The notes under the pieces were generated by a model, which saw only the letters and a program-made list of their open reading frames with translations, searched no databases and was not told where the DNA came from. Source: Clostridium_I sp963725425 (lineage in GTDB: Bacteria > Bacillota > Clostridia > Clostridiales > Clostridiaceae). From it: a DNA stretch of 64,000 nt. Location of the stretch: positions 372,001 through 436,000 of the forward strand of contig CAVRYJ010000040.1 in the NCBI GenBank assembly GCA_963725425.1, read 5' to 3'. Of this stretch, positions 48,951 to 60,020 are shown piece by piece (the stretch's first letter is position 1; each line of letters begins with the position of its first letter). Made by a program: the position numbers and the translations under genes.

Positions 48951-49319
48951 ATGGACCAAGTAATTTTAAAATTGTTAGAACTATTAATTGGAGCAGGTGT
49001 GACAGCCTCAATACCTTTTGTAGTAAAGGCGTTAATAGCAATACAAAAGAAAGCAGTACAGGAATTTGGAGAAAAAAATACTACGCTAATAGAAGATTAT
49101 GCAGCTAAAGTTGTCGCATCCATTGAACAGAAATACGGTACTTTAGAAAATGAACAAAAGTTTGCAAAAGCTGTTTCATTACTTGAAGCTAAGTTTGGAG
49201 TAAATTTTTTAACCGAAAGTGAACTGGAAGTTTTAATAGAAAATGCAGTAGCTCAATTTAAGATAGCACAAGGTAAGATAATTTCTGATGTGACCACTAA
49301 TACTTCACAATCTAAATGA
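48951..49319 (+). CDS. LLH-family phage holin-like protein
   Basis: 122 residues. One N-terminal membrane segment (LLELLIGAGVTASIPFVVKAL) is followed by a long amphipathic helical region with KVVASIEQKYGTLENEQKFA and LLEAKFGVNFLTESELEVLI, the pattern of the LLH-type phage holin family. ATG 48951 has AGGAAGAAGG upstream. No endolysin or other phage gene is nearby, so it is a stand-alone holin-like gene. Confidence 0.75.
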   Translation: MDQVILKLLELLIGAGVTASIPFVVKALIAIQKKAVQEFGEKNTTLIEDYAAKVVASIEQKYGTLENEQKFAKAVSLLEAKFGVNFLTESELEVLIENAVAQFKIAQGKIISDVTTNTSQSK

Positions 49320-49343
49320 ACAATCCAGATTAAATATTTAAAC

Positions 49344-49372
49344 GTACCCTACTACTCTATAGGGTACATTTT
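49344..49372 (+). terminator. Terminator after the holin-like gene
   Basis: GTACCCT (49344-49350) and AGGGTAC (49361-49367) are followed by ATTTTG. Confidence 0.6.
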
Positions 49373-49385
49373 GATAATGCCTTAA

Positions 49386-49751
49386 CTAATCTTTCTTATT
49401 AGAAATAGTTTTACCTATCTCTTTTGATAATGCCGAAATCAATTCTTTAGAATCATCCTTATTTATTCCATGATTTATTTCTATAGATTTAATTTCTTTA
49501 TCATATTTCTCAGCCTTCTCAGTATCATTTTCATCCTCAGCGATTTCTCTTTTATCTATTAGATCAAGTAAATCAACTATGTAGTTATTTTCAATAATTT
49601 GATTATATGCATCCGATCCTAAATTTGAAGATCCGGGAAGTTTATCTATTATAGTGGCTAATAGTACTAAATCGTGCTTAACCCCACCTGTTTTCTCTAA
49701 AAATCTTTGAACTGCTAAGGTTATTTTCTGTTTGGTTGTCTTATCTTTCAT
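49386..49751 (-). CDS. Hypothetical acidic helical protein, 121 aa
   Basis: ATG 49751 follows AAAAGGAGCG. The sequence is soluble and charged, with ITLAVQRFLEKTGGVKHDLV and AEDENDTEKAEKYDKEI. There are no membrane segments and no recognised family. It lies alone between the holin terminator and the chemotaxis cluster. Confidence 0.6.
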   Translation of the reverse strand: MKDKTTKQKITLAVQRFLEKTGGVKHDLVLLATIIDKLPGSSNLGSDAYNQIIENNYIVDLLDLIDKREIAEDENDTEKAEKYDKEIKSIEINHGINKDDSKELISALSKEIGKTISNKKD

Positions 49752-49930
49752 TTTACACGCTCCTTTTATATAACTATCATTTGCTTAAAATTTCTGTTAG
49801 GCACATGAAATTTACACTGCAAAAAATCATTATTTAAAAATAATATTATATATAGAGTTTATCATATAATTTAATATATACCTACATTTCTTTAATTATT
49901 CTACTCAGAGCATCCCCTTTTATAGTTTTC

Positions 49931-52577
49931 TTAGTATTTTCCAAAGTCATTATTGCTCAATGATATTTTGGGTTTATTTTTAGTTCCTGCCGCTTTATCA
50001 GAAACAGAAGATCTGTTATTTACTTCCTTATGATTTTTCTGTTCTCCTAAATATACTTGATTATTGGATGCAGAGCTTGCTCTTTTTAGCCTGAATTTTC
50101 CCACCATACTCTTAAGCATGGATGCTTGACCTGAGAGTTCTTCGCTAGCTGCTGCACTTTCCTCTGCAGTTGCTGAATTAGTTTGTACAACATCTGAAAC
50201 CTGCTCTATACCTTTATTTATTTGATATATTGCAGTTGCCTGTTCATTTGAAGCCGATGCTATCTCTCCAACTAAAGTAGCCGCTTTACTTACCCCTGCA
50301 ACTATTTCATTAAGTGATTCTGCAGTATTATTGGCAATTTTTGTTCCAATTTCTGCTTTTTTAATAGAGCCTTCAATTAAATCTGTAGTTTCCTTGGCTG
50401 CATTAGTGCTTCTTGCTGCAAGATTTCTTACTTCTTCTGCTACTACTGCAAAACCTTTTCCATGTTGTCCTGCTCTCGCTGCTTCCACTGCTGCATTTAG
50501 TGCTAACATATTTGTTTGAAAAGCAATATCGTCAATAACCTTAATTATTTTTGAAATATTTGAGGATGCTTCGTTTATTTCCTCCATAGATTTAAGCATG
50601 TCTTTCATATGAGAATTTCCTATGACAGCTCCCTCTTTAGCACTAAGTGCAAGTTCATTTGCCTGACTTGCATTAACTGCATTTTGTTTAGTCTGAGCTG
50701 CCACTTCTGTAATAGAAGAAGTTAATTCTTCTATAGAACTTGCTTGTTCAGTAGTTCCCTGTGATAGAGCTTGGCTTCCATCTGACACCTGATTGGAACC
50801 AGATAGCACTTCATCAGATGCGTCAGTAATACTGCCTAGAACATTATTAAACTCTTCTAAAGTATGGTTCAAAGAATCCTTTATAATCTTATAGCTGCCT
50901 TGATAATCACCAATCATACTTACATTAAGATTTCCAGCTGCCATTTCTTTTAATACTTCTGCAGCTTCTTTTATTGGTTCTTCTACCGCATCAAGTGTAT
51001 TATTGAAACCTTCTAGCACTTCACGATATCCGCCCTGGAATTTTGATATATCACTTCTTGCCTTAAGGTTACCCGCCACAGCAGAATCTGCTATTGAATT
51101 TGATTCCTTTATAAGGTTTTGTATTGTTTCCATCATTACTATCATTGAAGGCATTAACTTATCATTTTCTGATCTTTTGCCAACACTCATAAGACCTTGA
51201 AGACCAGTTGTATCGCCCACGGATATTTCAATTAGCAGTTTTACTACAGCTGAAATTCTTGCATGGACAGAATTAATATCTTCTGAAAAGTCCTTCATAG
51301 TTCCTTTATAGGAGCCTGTCATAGTTAATGAAAGATCATTTAAAGCCATTTTAGATAATACACTTCTGGATTCATTTATTGGCTTAGATAAAGCATCTAG
51401 GGTTTTATTAAATCCTTCTAATATTTCTCTATACCCACCTTGAAATTTCAAAGTATCACCTCTAGCCTCAAGATTTCCTTCTTCTACCACCTCTGAAATA
51501 CCACTTATTTCTTTAATAAGGTTCTGAATCGTGGTCATCATTAAAATCATTGCTGGCATTAACTTATCATTTTCTGATCTTCTACCTATCTTATTAAGCC
51601 CTTCAAGTCTACTTGTATCACCTAAAGATGCTTGTGTAAACAAATCTGATACACTACCAATTCTTTCACTAACAAGATTTATATCCTCTGCTAGTTCCTT
51701 CATCATGCCTTCATAAGATCCTGTCATTTTAATTGTAAGATCATTTACAGACATACTTTCTAAAACTTTTCTTGATTCGCTTAATGGCTGGAATATTGCG
51801 TCAAGAGCTCTATTAAAACCTTCTATTACCTCGCCATAGCCTCCTTTAAATTTAGAAGCATCACTTCTTGTTTCAAGATTGCCCTTTACAGTAGCATCTG
51901 ATATTATATTAACCTCTTTAATAAGATTCTTTATATTTGACATCATTGAAATCATTGTTGGTATTAACTCATCATTTTCTGACCGTTTGCCTATCTTAAT
52001 AATTTCTTCAAGGCCACTAGTATCACCTAATGATATTTCCGTATTAAGTTTTACAATATTGGTAATTCTTGAATTCACAGAATTTATATTATCAGCAAAA
52101 TCCTTCAACTCGCCATTATATGAACCTACCATTTTAATTGTAAGATCATTTTTAGCCATACTGGCTAAAACCTTATTTGATTCATTTAATGGTTCAGTTA
52201 TTTCATCTATAATTTTATTTACACCTTGTACTATTTTTTTATAGCTGCCATTATGCTTTGTTTCATCTGCCCTTGTTTCGGTTTTACCTTGAACTATTGC
52301 ATTCTCTAAGGCTATCTGTGTCCGCTATCAAAGCTTTAAATGATATATCTGATTTGCTTATTGTATTAGATATTGTTAAACCCAGAATAATATCAATTAA
52401 AACGCCTACTATAATAGACATTACAATAATCATAGATGTAAAATCATAAACTCCACTTGATCCTATTCTTTTAATAGCTGAATACCCCATATAGCCAACA
52501 AAATATCCCACAATAGAAATAGTAGCGAACCCCATTAACAATTTTGAGCGTATTCTCATATTATTAAACCATTTCAT
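49931..52577 (-). pseudogene. Methyl-accepting chemotaxis protein 1, frameshifted and lacking its first HAMP
   Basis: The N-terminus MKWFNNMRIRSKLLMGFATI with two membrane helices runs to SKSDISFKALIADTDSL. Compared with the intact receptor at 55117, about 40 residues (the membrane-proximal HAMP) are deleted. One extra base at about 52299-52307 then shifts the frame. The remainder carries four HAMP-like repeats of about 90-135 residues (NDLTIKMxGSY units) and a complete signalling domain with FQTNMLALNAAVEAARAG. The C-terminus ends NNDFGKY. Without the frameshift it would have about 881 residues. Confidence 0.8.
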
Positions 52578-52643
52578 AAATTGAACCTCCTTTTTAATTC
52601 TTTAGATTAAATTGAAATCACCAGACTTTTAATTTAATTTTTC

Positions 52644-55019
52644 TTAGTATTTTCCAAAGTCATTATTACTCAATGATATTTTGGGTTTATTTTTAGTTCC
52701 TGCCGCTTTATCAAAAACAGAAGATCTGTTATTTACTTCCTTATGATTTCTCTGTTCTCCTAAATATACTTGATTATTGGATGTAGAGCTTGCTCTTTTT
52801 AGCCTGAATTTTCCCACCATACTCTTAAGCATGGATGCTTGACCTGAGAGTTCTTCGCTAGCTGCTGCACTTTCCTCTGCAGTTGCTGAATTAGTTTGCA
52901 CAACATCTGAAACCTGCTCTATACCTTTATTTATTTGATATATTGCAGTTGCCTGTTCATTTGAAGCCGATGCTATCTCTCCAACTAAAGTAGCCGCTTT
53001 ACTTACCCCTGCAACTATTTCATTAAGTGATTCTGCAGTATTATTGGCTATTTTTGTTCCAATTTCTGCTTTTTTAATAGAGCCTTCAATTAAATCTGTA
53101 GTTTCCTTGGCTGCATTAGTGCTTCTTGCTGCAAGATTTCTTACTTCTTCTGCTACTACTGCAAAACCTTTTCCATGTTGTCCTGCTCTCGCCGCTTCCA
53201 CTGCTGCATTTAGTGCTAACATATTTGTTTGAAAAGCGATATCGTCAATAACCTTAATTATTTTTGAAATATTTGAGGATGCTTCGTTTATTTCCCCCAT
53301 AGATTTAAGCATGTCTTTCATATGAGAATTTCCTATGACAGCTCCCTCTTTAGCACTAAGTGCAAGTTCATTTGCCTGACTTGCATTAACTGCATTTTGT
53401 TTAGTCTGAGCTGCCACTTCTGTAATAGAAGAAGTTAATTCTTCTATAGAACTTGCTTGTTCAGTAGTTCCCTGTGATAGCGCCTGGCTTCCATCTGACA
53501 CCTGATTGGAACCAGATAGGACTTCATCAGCTGCGTCAGTAATACTGCCTAGAACATTATTAAACTCTTCTAAAGTATGGTTCAAAGAATCCTTTATAAC
53601 CTTATAGCTGCCTTGATAATCACCAATCATGCTTACATCTAGATTTCCATCAGCCATTTCCTTTAATACTTCTGTAGCCTCATTTATTGGCTCTTCTATA
53701 GCATCAAGTGTATTATTAAATCCTTCTATAATTTCACGATATCCTCCTTGAAACTTTGATGTATCACTTCTTGCCTTAAGGTTACCCGCTACAGCAGAAT
53801 CTGCTATTATATTAGCTTCCTTTACAAGCTTTTGTATTGTGTCCATCATCACTACCATTGAAGGAATTAATTTGTCATTTTCAGACCTTTTCCCAACACT
53901 AATAAGACCTTGAAGACCAGTTGTATCACCCACAGATATTTCAACTAGCAATTTTTCAACAACCATAATTCTTGAATTAACAAGATTGATATCTTCTGAA
54001 AACTCCTTCATAGCTCCTTTATATGAACCTTTCATAGTCAATGTAAGATCATTTGAAGCCATTTTAGATAGTACTCTTCTAGATTCATTTATTGGCTCAG
54101 TAATTGCATCAAGAGTATTATTTACACCCTCTACTATTTTTCTATAATCTCCCGCATGTTTATTTACATCAGCTCTTATATCAAGCTTTCCAGCTTCAGC
54201 AGCCTGATTTAACATGTTTGTATCCTTAACTAAGTGTTTGAATGAAGAAATTATTTTTTCGAAGGCTTGTCCTAAGGCACCTAACTCATCTTTAGTGTCC
54301 ACCAATAGCTCTAAATCAAATTCTCCATCAGCTATGCTATTAGCAGCCTCAACTAACTTATTTATTGGTTTTCCAATTATTCTTGAAATTCCAAATCCTA
54401 AAGCTATTGCCAAAATCATTGTAAGTATAACAACCAATATTATTATAATTAAAGCATTATTACCTGCAGTTTTGTTAGAAGCCTGACGAACACCTGCTTG
54501 ATCAATATTTATCTTAAATGCTTTAGTGATGCTTGCATCTAGTTGTCCGCTTAAAACAGCACCCTGTCCAGTCATTAGTGCCGTAGCTTCATCTGTTCGA
54601 TTTGAATTTATTAAACCTAGGACTTTGTCCTTAACAACATTATAATTTACAATTGATTGCTGCATTGTTTTTAGATTATCTGTTTCCTCAGTAGATGAAA
54701 CCTCTTTAGAATAACTCGCCACGTTATCTTGTAAATCATTATATAAAGTATCTATATTATTACTAAATTTAACTTTGGCTTCTGGAGTTTTTGCGGAAGC
54801 CATATCCCTTAAATTAATTCTCATACTCAAAAAATCGGTTTCGATTTTTGCTGCTGGCTGAAGTGGTACTAAATTTTCTTGATATAATTGACTACCTTGA
54901 TCAATAATACTACTGGTGTTTACAATAGCTACAATTCCCACTACAGCACTTAATATAGCTACAATAACAAATCCAACTAAAAGCTTGGATGATATTTTTA
55001 AATTTTTATAAAATTTCAT
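52644..55019 (-). CDS. Methyl-accepting chemotaxis protein 2, four-helix-bundle sensor
   Basis: 791 residues. Membrane helix 1 (about 12-33), an extracellular four-helix-bundle ligand domain (about 35-188, SIIDQGSQLYQENLVPLQPA), membrane helix 2 (about 190-212), HAMP (about 212-265), further HAMP-like units to about 490, then the signalling hairpin with DDIAFQTNMLALNAAVEAAR. The C-terminal tail ends SLSNNDFGKY, a possible CheR tether. The last 300 codons are almost identical to those of receptor 1. The ligand is unknown. Confidence 0.9.
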   Translation of the reverse strand: MKFYKNLKISSKLLVGFVIVAILSAVVGIVAIVNTSSIIDQGSQLYQENLVPLQPAAKIETDFLSMRINLRDMASAKTPEAKVKFSNNIDTLYNDLQDNVASYSKEVSSTEETDNLKTMQQSIVNYNVVKDKVLGLINSNRTDEATALMTGQGAVLSGQLDASITKAFKINIDQAGVRQASNKTAGNNALIIIILVVILTMILAIALGFGISRIIGKPINKLVEAANSIADGEFDLELLVDTKDELGALGQAFEKIISSFKHLVKDTNMLNQAAEAGKLDIRADVNKHAGDYRKIVEGVNNTLDAITEPINESRRVLSKMASNDLTLTMKGSYKGAMKEFSEDINLVNSRIMVVEKLLVEISVGDTTGLQGLISVGKRSENDKLIPSMVVMMDTIQKLVKEANIIADSAVAGNLKARSDTSKFQGGYREIIEGFNNTLDAIEEPINEATEVLKEMADGNLDVSMIGDYQGSYKVIKDSLNHTLEEFNNVLGSITDAADEVLSGSNQVSDGSQALSQGTTEQASSIEELTSSITEVAAQTKQNAVNASQANELALSAKEGAVIGNSHMKDMLKSMGEINEASSNISKIIKVIDDIAFQTNMLALNAAVEAARAGQHGKGFAVVAEEVRNLAARSTNAAKETTDLIEGSIKKAEIGTKIANNTAESLNEIVAGVSKAATLVGEIASASNEQATAIYQINKGIEQVSDVVQTNSATAEESAAASEELSGQASMLKSMVGKFRLKRASSTSNNQVYLGEQRNHKEVNNRSSVFDKAAGTKNKPKISLSNNDFGKY

Positions 55020-55116
55020 TTTACACTTCCTTTATCCTTCTATAAAGATACATTTAAACTAGGATATTTAATTTAATTAAATTAAATTAAATACTCTAGC
55101 ATTTATAGCATCTTTC

Positions 55117-57471
55117 TTAGTATTTTCCAAAATCCCCATTACTTAAAGATATTCTTGGTTTATCTTTGGTTACTGCCACCTCAGTCTGCGCTGCAAATTT
55201 GTTATTTTGTGCCTTTGCATTCCCCTGAAATTCTAAAGCTACCCCACCATTAGATGAGACTATGTTTCCTTTCAGCCTGAATTTTCCTACCATATTCTTA
55301 AGTGTTGAGGCCTGACTTGAAAGTTCTTGGCTAGCTGCTGCACTTTGCTCTGCAGTTGCTGCATTAGTTTGCACCACATCTGAAACTTGTTCTATGCCCT
55401 TATTAATTTGATATATTGCAGTTGCCTGTTCGTTTGAAGCCGATGCTATCTCTCCCACAAGTGTTGTTGCTTTAGTTACTCCTATTACTATTTCATTAAG
55501 AGAATCTGCAGTATTATTAGCTATTTTTGTTCCAAATTCCACTTTCTTAATAGATCCTTCGATTAAATCTGTAGTCTGCTTAGCTGCATTAGTGCTTCTT
55601 GCTGCAAGATTTCTTACTTCTTCTGCCACTACTGCAAATCCTTTACCATGTTGTCCTGCTCTTGCTGCTTCCACTGCAGCATTTAATGCTAACATGTTTG
55701 TTTGAAAAGCAATGTCATCTATAACCTTTATAATTTTTGAAATATTAGAGGAAGATTCGTTTATGTCCTCCATAGACTTTAGCATGTCTTTCATATGAGA
55801 ATTTCCAAGCACAGCTCCTTCTTTAGCCTTAAGTGAAAGTTCATTGGCCTCACTGGCATTAACTGCGTTCTGTTTAGTTTGAGTTGCCACTTCTGTAATA
55901 GAAGAATTTAATTCTTCTATAGAACTTGCTTGTTCTGTAGTTCCCTGTGATAGCGCCTGGCTCCCATCTGAAACCTGATTTGAACCTGAAGAAACCTGAT
56001 CTGCAGCATTATTTATTTCTGTAAATACTTCATTAAAGGAATCTAGTGCATGATTCAATGAATCCTTTATAACCTTATAGCTTCCTAAATAATTTCCTAC
56101 CATACTAACATTTAAATTCCCTTTTGCCATTTCCCTTAACACTTCTGTAGCCTCATTTATTGGCGCTTCTACTGCATCAAGAGTTTTATTAAGTCCTTCT
56201 AATATATCTCTATACCCACCTTGAAATTTTGAAATATCGCTTCTATTTTCAAGATTTCCTTTTGTTGCGCCATTAGCGATGACACCTACTTCCTTAATTA
56301 GGTTTTGAAGCGTAGTCATCATTAAAATCATTGATGGCATTAACTTATCATTTTCTGATCTTCTCCCAATTTTATTAAGTCCTTCAAGTCTGCTTGTATC
56401 ACCTAAAGATGCTTGTGTAAACAAATCTGAAACGCTACTAATTCTTTCATTAACAAAATTTATATCCTCTGCAAGATCCTTCATTATGCCATCATAAGAA
56501 CCTGTCATTTTAATTGTAAGATCATTTACCGACATACTCTCCAAAACTTTTTTTGATTCATTTAATGGCTTAAATATTGCATCAAGTGCTCTATTAAAAC
56601 CTTCTATTACCTCGCCATAACCACCTTTAAATTTTGAAGCGTCACTTCTTGTTTCTAGATCTCCCTTTACCGCAGCATTTGATATGATATTAACCTCTTC
56701 AATAAGATTTTTTATATTAGACATCATAGCAATCATAGTTGGCATTAACTCATCATTTTCTGACCGTTTGCCAATCTCAACAATCTCTTCAATTCCACTA
56801 ATATCACCTACTGATATTTCCGTATTAAGTTTTACTATACTTGTAATCCTTGAATTCACAGAATTTATATTCTCCGCGAATTCTTTCATCATGCCTTTAT
56901 ATGAACCTGTCATTTTAATTGAAAGGTCATTTTTAGCCATACCTTCTAAAACTTTATTTGATTCATTTAATGGTTCAGTTATTACATCTATAATTTTATT
57001 AATGCCTTGTACTATTTTCTTATAATCTCCATTATATTTTGTTTCATCTGCCCTTGATGTAGTTTCACCTTCCACTATTGAAATCTTAAGAGCATTTGTA
57101 TCTGCAATTAAAGCCTTAAATGAATTAGTTATCTTTACAAATTCATTTGATAGTTCCAAGGCTTCATCCTTAGTATTACAGTTAACATCTATATTCATAT
57201 CACCACTCGCAATTTTTTTAGCTACTCCAACAAGTTTTATAATAGATTTGCTTATAATATTAGATATTGTTAAACCTAAAAAAGTGGCAACTAAAATACA
57301 TACTATAATAGATATTACAATCATGGTGAATGAAGAATCATAAACTTGTTTTGATCCTATTCTTTTAACTGCTGAATATCCCATATAACCAATAAAGCAT
57401 CCTAAAATTGATGCAATAGTAAAACCAATTAACAATTTTGAACGTATTTTTATATTATTAAACCATCTCAT
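55117..57471 (-). CDS. Methyl-accepting chemotaxis protein 3, no large sensor domain
   Basis: 784 residues. Two close membrane helices (about 13-35 and 48-69) have only about 12 residues between them, so there is no extracellular ligand domain. A HAMP (about 70-125) is followed by several HAMP-like repeats, including NDLSIKMTGSY and NDLTIKMTGSY, and the signalling domain with FQTNMLALNAAVEAAR. It ends SLSNGDFGKY. It probably senses internal or membrane signals. It serves as the intact reference for the damaged receptor 1. Confidence 0.9.
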   Translation of the reverse strand: MRWFNNIKIRSKLLIGFTIASILGCFIGYMGYSAVKRIGSKQVYDSSFTMIVISIIVCILVATFLGLTISNIISKSIIKLVGVAKKIASGDMNIDVNCNTKDEALELSNEFVKITNSFKALIADTNALKISIVEGETTSRADETKYNGDYKKIVQGINKIIDVITEPLNESNKVLEGMAKNDLSIKMTGSYKGMMKEFAENINSVNSRITSIVKLNTEISVGDISGIEEIVEIGKRSENDELMPTMIAMMSNIKNLIEEVNIISNAAVKGDLETRSDASKFKGGYGEVIEGFNRALDAIFKPLNESKKVLESMSVNDLTIKMTGSYDGIMKDLAEDINFVNERISSVSDLFTQASLGDTSRLEGLNKIGRRSENDKLMPSMILMMTTLQNLIKEVGVIANGATKGNLENRSDISKFQGGYRDILEGLNKTLDAVEAPINEATEVLREMAKGNLNVSMVGNYLGSYKVIKDSLNHALDSFNEVFTEINNAADQVSSGSNQVSDGSQALSQGTTEQASSIEELNSSITEVATQTKQNAVNASEANELSLKAKEGAVLGNSHMKDMLKSMEDINESSSNISKIIKVIDDIAFQTNMLALNAAVEAARAGQHGKGFAVVAEEVRNLAARSTNAAKQTTDLIEGSIKKVEFGTKIANNTADSLNEIVIGVTKATTLVGEIASASNEQATAIYQINKGIEQVSDVVQTNAATAEQSAAASQELSSQASTLKNMVGKFRLKGNIVSSNGGVALEFQGNAKAQNNKFAAQTEVAVTKDKPRISLSNGDFGKY

Positions 57472-57566
57472 AATTGATTCTCCTTGGGCATCTTGAAAAA
57501 AATAGCTAGCTAATATTCATATCTATTTTACATCATGCCTTAATTTATTTTTGTACATATCTGAAT

Positions 57567-58061
57567 TTAAATTATTGTATTCAGACTCTCAAGTTCCCCA
57601 TCATTAAGAATTTTTTCACAATCAAGCAAAAGCTTAATCTCATTCCCAACTTTACCTATTCCTCTAACATAACGATTTTGAAAACCTGTTTTTATATCTG
57701 GTGGAGGAACAATATCACCATCATCTATACTAATTACTTCCGCTACACTATCTACAATAAGTCCCACAGAAGTTCCCTTTATATCAATTACAACTATACA
57801 TGTCCTTTCATTGTATTCCTTTAGCTCTTTTTTAAACCTTACTCTTACATCAATAACTGGAATAATCTTTCCCCTAAGATTTATTATTCCCTTTACATAA
57901 TCAGGTAATTCAGGGACTTCCGTTATATCCTGTATAACAATTATCTCTGTAACAAACTTAATTTCAATCCCATAAGCTTCCTTGCCAACAGAGAATGTGA
58001 GAAATTTCCCCTTTTGAGTGTCTTCTGAAGTTTCTATGACTTCATCTAAAACCTCTGTCAT
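57567..58061 (-). CDS. cheW: Chemotaxis coupling protein CheW
   Basis: 164 residues of CheW fold: FLTFSVGKEAYGIEIKFVTE, VPELPDYVKGIINLRGKIIP and SVGLIVDSVAEVISIDDGDI are the conserved strands. It links receptors to CheA, whose gene is not in the window. It starts 25 bp after cheB, behind AAAGGTGG, as part of the same operon. Confidence 0.9.
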   Translation of the reverse strand: MTEVLDEVIETSEDTQKGKFLTFSVGKEAYGIEIKFVTEIIVIQDITEVPELPDYVKGIINLRGKIIPVIDVRVRFKKELKEYNERTCIVVIDIKGTSVGLIVDSVAEVISIDDGDIVPPPDIKTGFQNRYVRGIGKVGNEIKLLLDCEKILNDGELESLNTII

Positions 58062-58086
58062 TTAAATACCACCTTTCTTTTTTACA

Positions 58087-59125
58087 TTATTTTTTATCCT
58101 CTAAAAGAGAATAGATTAACCTTGGAATATTTCTTAATGATGTTTGTTTAGTAACCCCTCCAATATCATAGGCTACTTTTGGCATACCATAAACCACACT
58201 GGATTGTTCATCCTGTCCAATAGTGTAGGCACCTCTTTGTTTCATTTTCATAAGTCCTTTTGCTCCATCGTAGCCCATGCCTGTTAAAATAATTCCAATG
58301 GCACTACTTCCTGCATTCTCTTGCTACTGAATTAAATAGCACATCCACTGAAGGACAATGGCCATTTACTTTTTCACCACTAAAACATTCTACAAAATAA
58401 TTATTTCCCCGTCTAATTAACTCCATATGTCTGTCTCCTGGGGCAATAAGAATTTTCCCTGGTGTGACACTATCTCCAGTTTCAGCTTCCTTAACCTCCA
58501 TAGGGCAAATATTATTTAACCTATCTGCATACATTTTTGTAAATACAGGAGGCATGTGCTGAGTTATTACCACACCTGGCATATCTATTGGAAAGCCCTT
58601 CACAACTTCAAGAATAGCCTGAGTGCCACCAGTGGACGCACCAATAGCAATTATTGTATTACTCTTTTTAGAGTTAATTTTATCTATATGTCTCTCAGTT
58701 GAAATATTTTTTTTAATTTGCCCCACTTTTGCCATAGATGCTATTTTTACTTTTATAATCAATTCATTTATAAAAGCTTCCTTACTGCTTCCTGTTACTG
58801 AACTAATTTTTGTAACAAAATCCACAGCTCCTGCGTTTAGTGCATCAAAAACATTATCACTTACTGCACTTACTACCACAACTGGTATAGGATATTGAGG
58901 CATCAATCTTTTTAAGAACTCAATACCATTCATCTTTGGCATTTCCACATCTAAAGTCATAACATCTGGCTCCAAATCTATTATTTTATCCCTTGCCTGG
59001 AAGGCATCTCCTGCAGTGCCCACTACCTCTATCCCACGATCGAGTCCTATACCTCTAGCAATTGTTTCTCTGAAAAGTAATGAATCATCAACAACTAACA
59101 CTCTTACCTTCTTTGTTATACTCAT
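58087..59125 (-). pseudogene. cheB: Protein-glutamate methylesterase CheB, one-base insertion
   Basis: ATG 59125 opens a receiver domain (VLVVDDSLLFRE, phospho-Asp in MTLDVEMPKMNG) and a methylesterase domain with IGASTGGTQA (catalytic Ser), TQHMPPVFTKMY (His) and, after the break, ILTGMGYDGAKG (Asp). An extra base in the segment 58313-58321 turns the expected RNAGSSAIG into RECRK and stop. The two frames join to 345 residues. CheB removes receptor methyl groups when phosphorylated. The stop falls before the last catalytic residue, so the short product would be inactive unless the indel is a sequencing error. Confidence 0.9.
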
Positions 59126-59131
59126 ATTGTT

Positions 59132-59944
59132 CTATCCTTTCCTGTAAACAGCAGGCATGATATAATTATATTCAGTTTCATTCTTATTTATTGACTCAGA
59201 ATGACCTATAAAAAGATATCCACCTGATTCAGTTATATCATAAAATTTATTAATCAATTCCATCTTTGTTTTGGCATCAAAATATATCATCACATTTCTG
59301 CAGAATATAACATGGAACTTTTTTTTAAAAGGAAATATTGCATTCATTAAATTGAATTCTCTATATATTATTTCATTTCTTATTTCCTCTGTAATCTGGT
59401 AGTTTTCATTCTCAACTTTGTTAAAATATTGCATCATCCAATATTTGGACATGGTGTTTACAGCTTCCCCTGTGTAAACTCCCTTTTTAGCAATTTCTAA
59501 TACCTTTTGAGATATATCTGTAGCCAGTATTTTTGTATTCCACATAGACCTTTCCATTCCAAAATAATCCGCCATTATCATGGCTAAGGTATATGGTTCT
59601 TCTCCACTAGAACAGCCTGCACTCCAAATCCTTAAATCTTTAGTTTTAGCCTTTGACTCTAAGTATGGAAGCACAGTATCACTAAAGTATTTAAAATGAT
59701 CTGCTTCTCTCATAAAATAAGTATGATTAGTAGTAAGCTTATTTATAAGTGTGCTAACCTCATTTCCTGAGGTATCTTTGAAAACAAATTTTAGGTATTC
59801 CGAAAAATCATCAAAACCCCTCTCAGTAATCATATTACTAAGACGTCCCTCAATAAGAAGTTTCTTTGCAATAAGGTTTATTCCGTAATTTGCTTTTATA
59901 TACCCTGTAAGTTCTCTGAATTCACTGTCTTTTAAATTTATCAT
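59132..59944 (-). CDS. cheR: Chemotaxis methyltransferase CheR
   Basis: 270 residues from ATG 59944, chosen because AAAGGTGA lies five bases upstream; the frame is open further but without such a site. An N-terminal helical domain (about 1-75) precedes the SAM domain with LRIWSAGCSSGEEPYTLAM (motif I), TKILATDIS and FHVIFCRNVMIYFD. CheR methylates receptor glutamates. The gene ends 6 bp before cheB. Confidence 0.9.
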   Translation of the reverse strand: MINLKDSEFRELTGYIKANYGINLIAKKLLIEGRLSNMITERGFDDFSEYLKFVFKDTSGNEVSTLINKLTTNHTYFMREADHFKYFSDTVLPYLESKAKTKDLRIWSAGCSSGEEPYTLAMIMADYFGMERSMWNTKILATDISQKVLEIAKKGVYTGEAVNTMSKYWMMQYFNKVENENYQITEEIRNEIIYREFNLMNAIFPFKKKFHVIFCRNVMIYFDAKTKMELINKFYDITESGGYLFIGHSESINKNETEYNYIMPAVYRKG

Positions 59945-60020
59945 ATAATCACCTTTAATTCTTATATTAGTCCCATGGTACTTAATAAAACCAAGTTCTA
60001 TGCGATTAATAGAGCTTTCA

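Noticed and set aside
50331..50519. Plus-strand ORFs mirrored inside the receptor genes.
   Set aside because: They are antisense shadows of the conserved signalling domain and repeat at each receptor.
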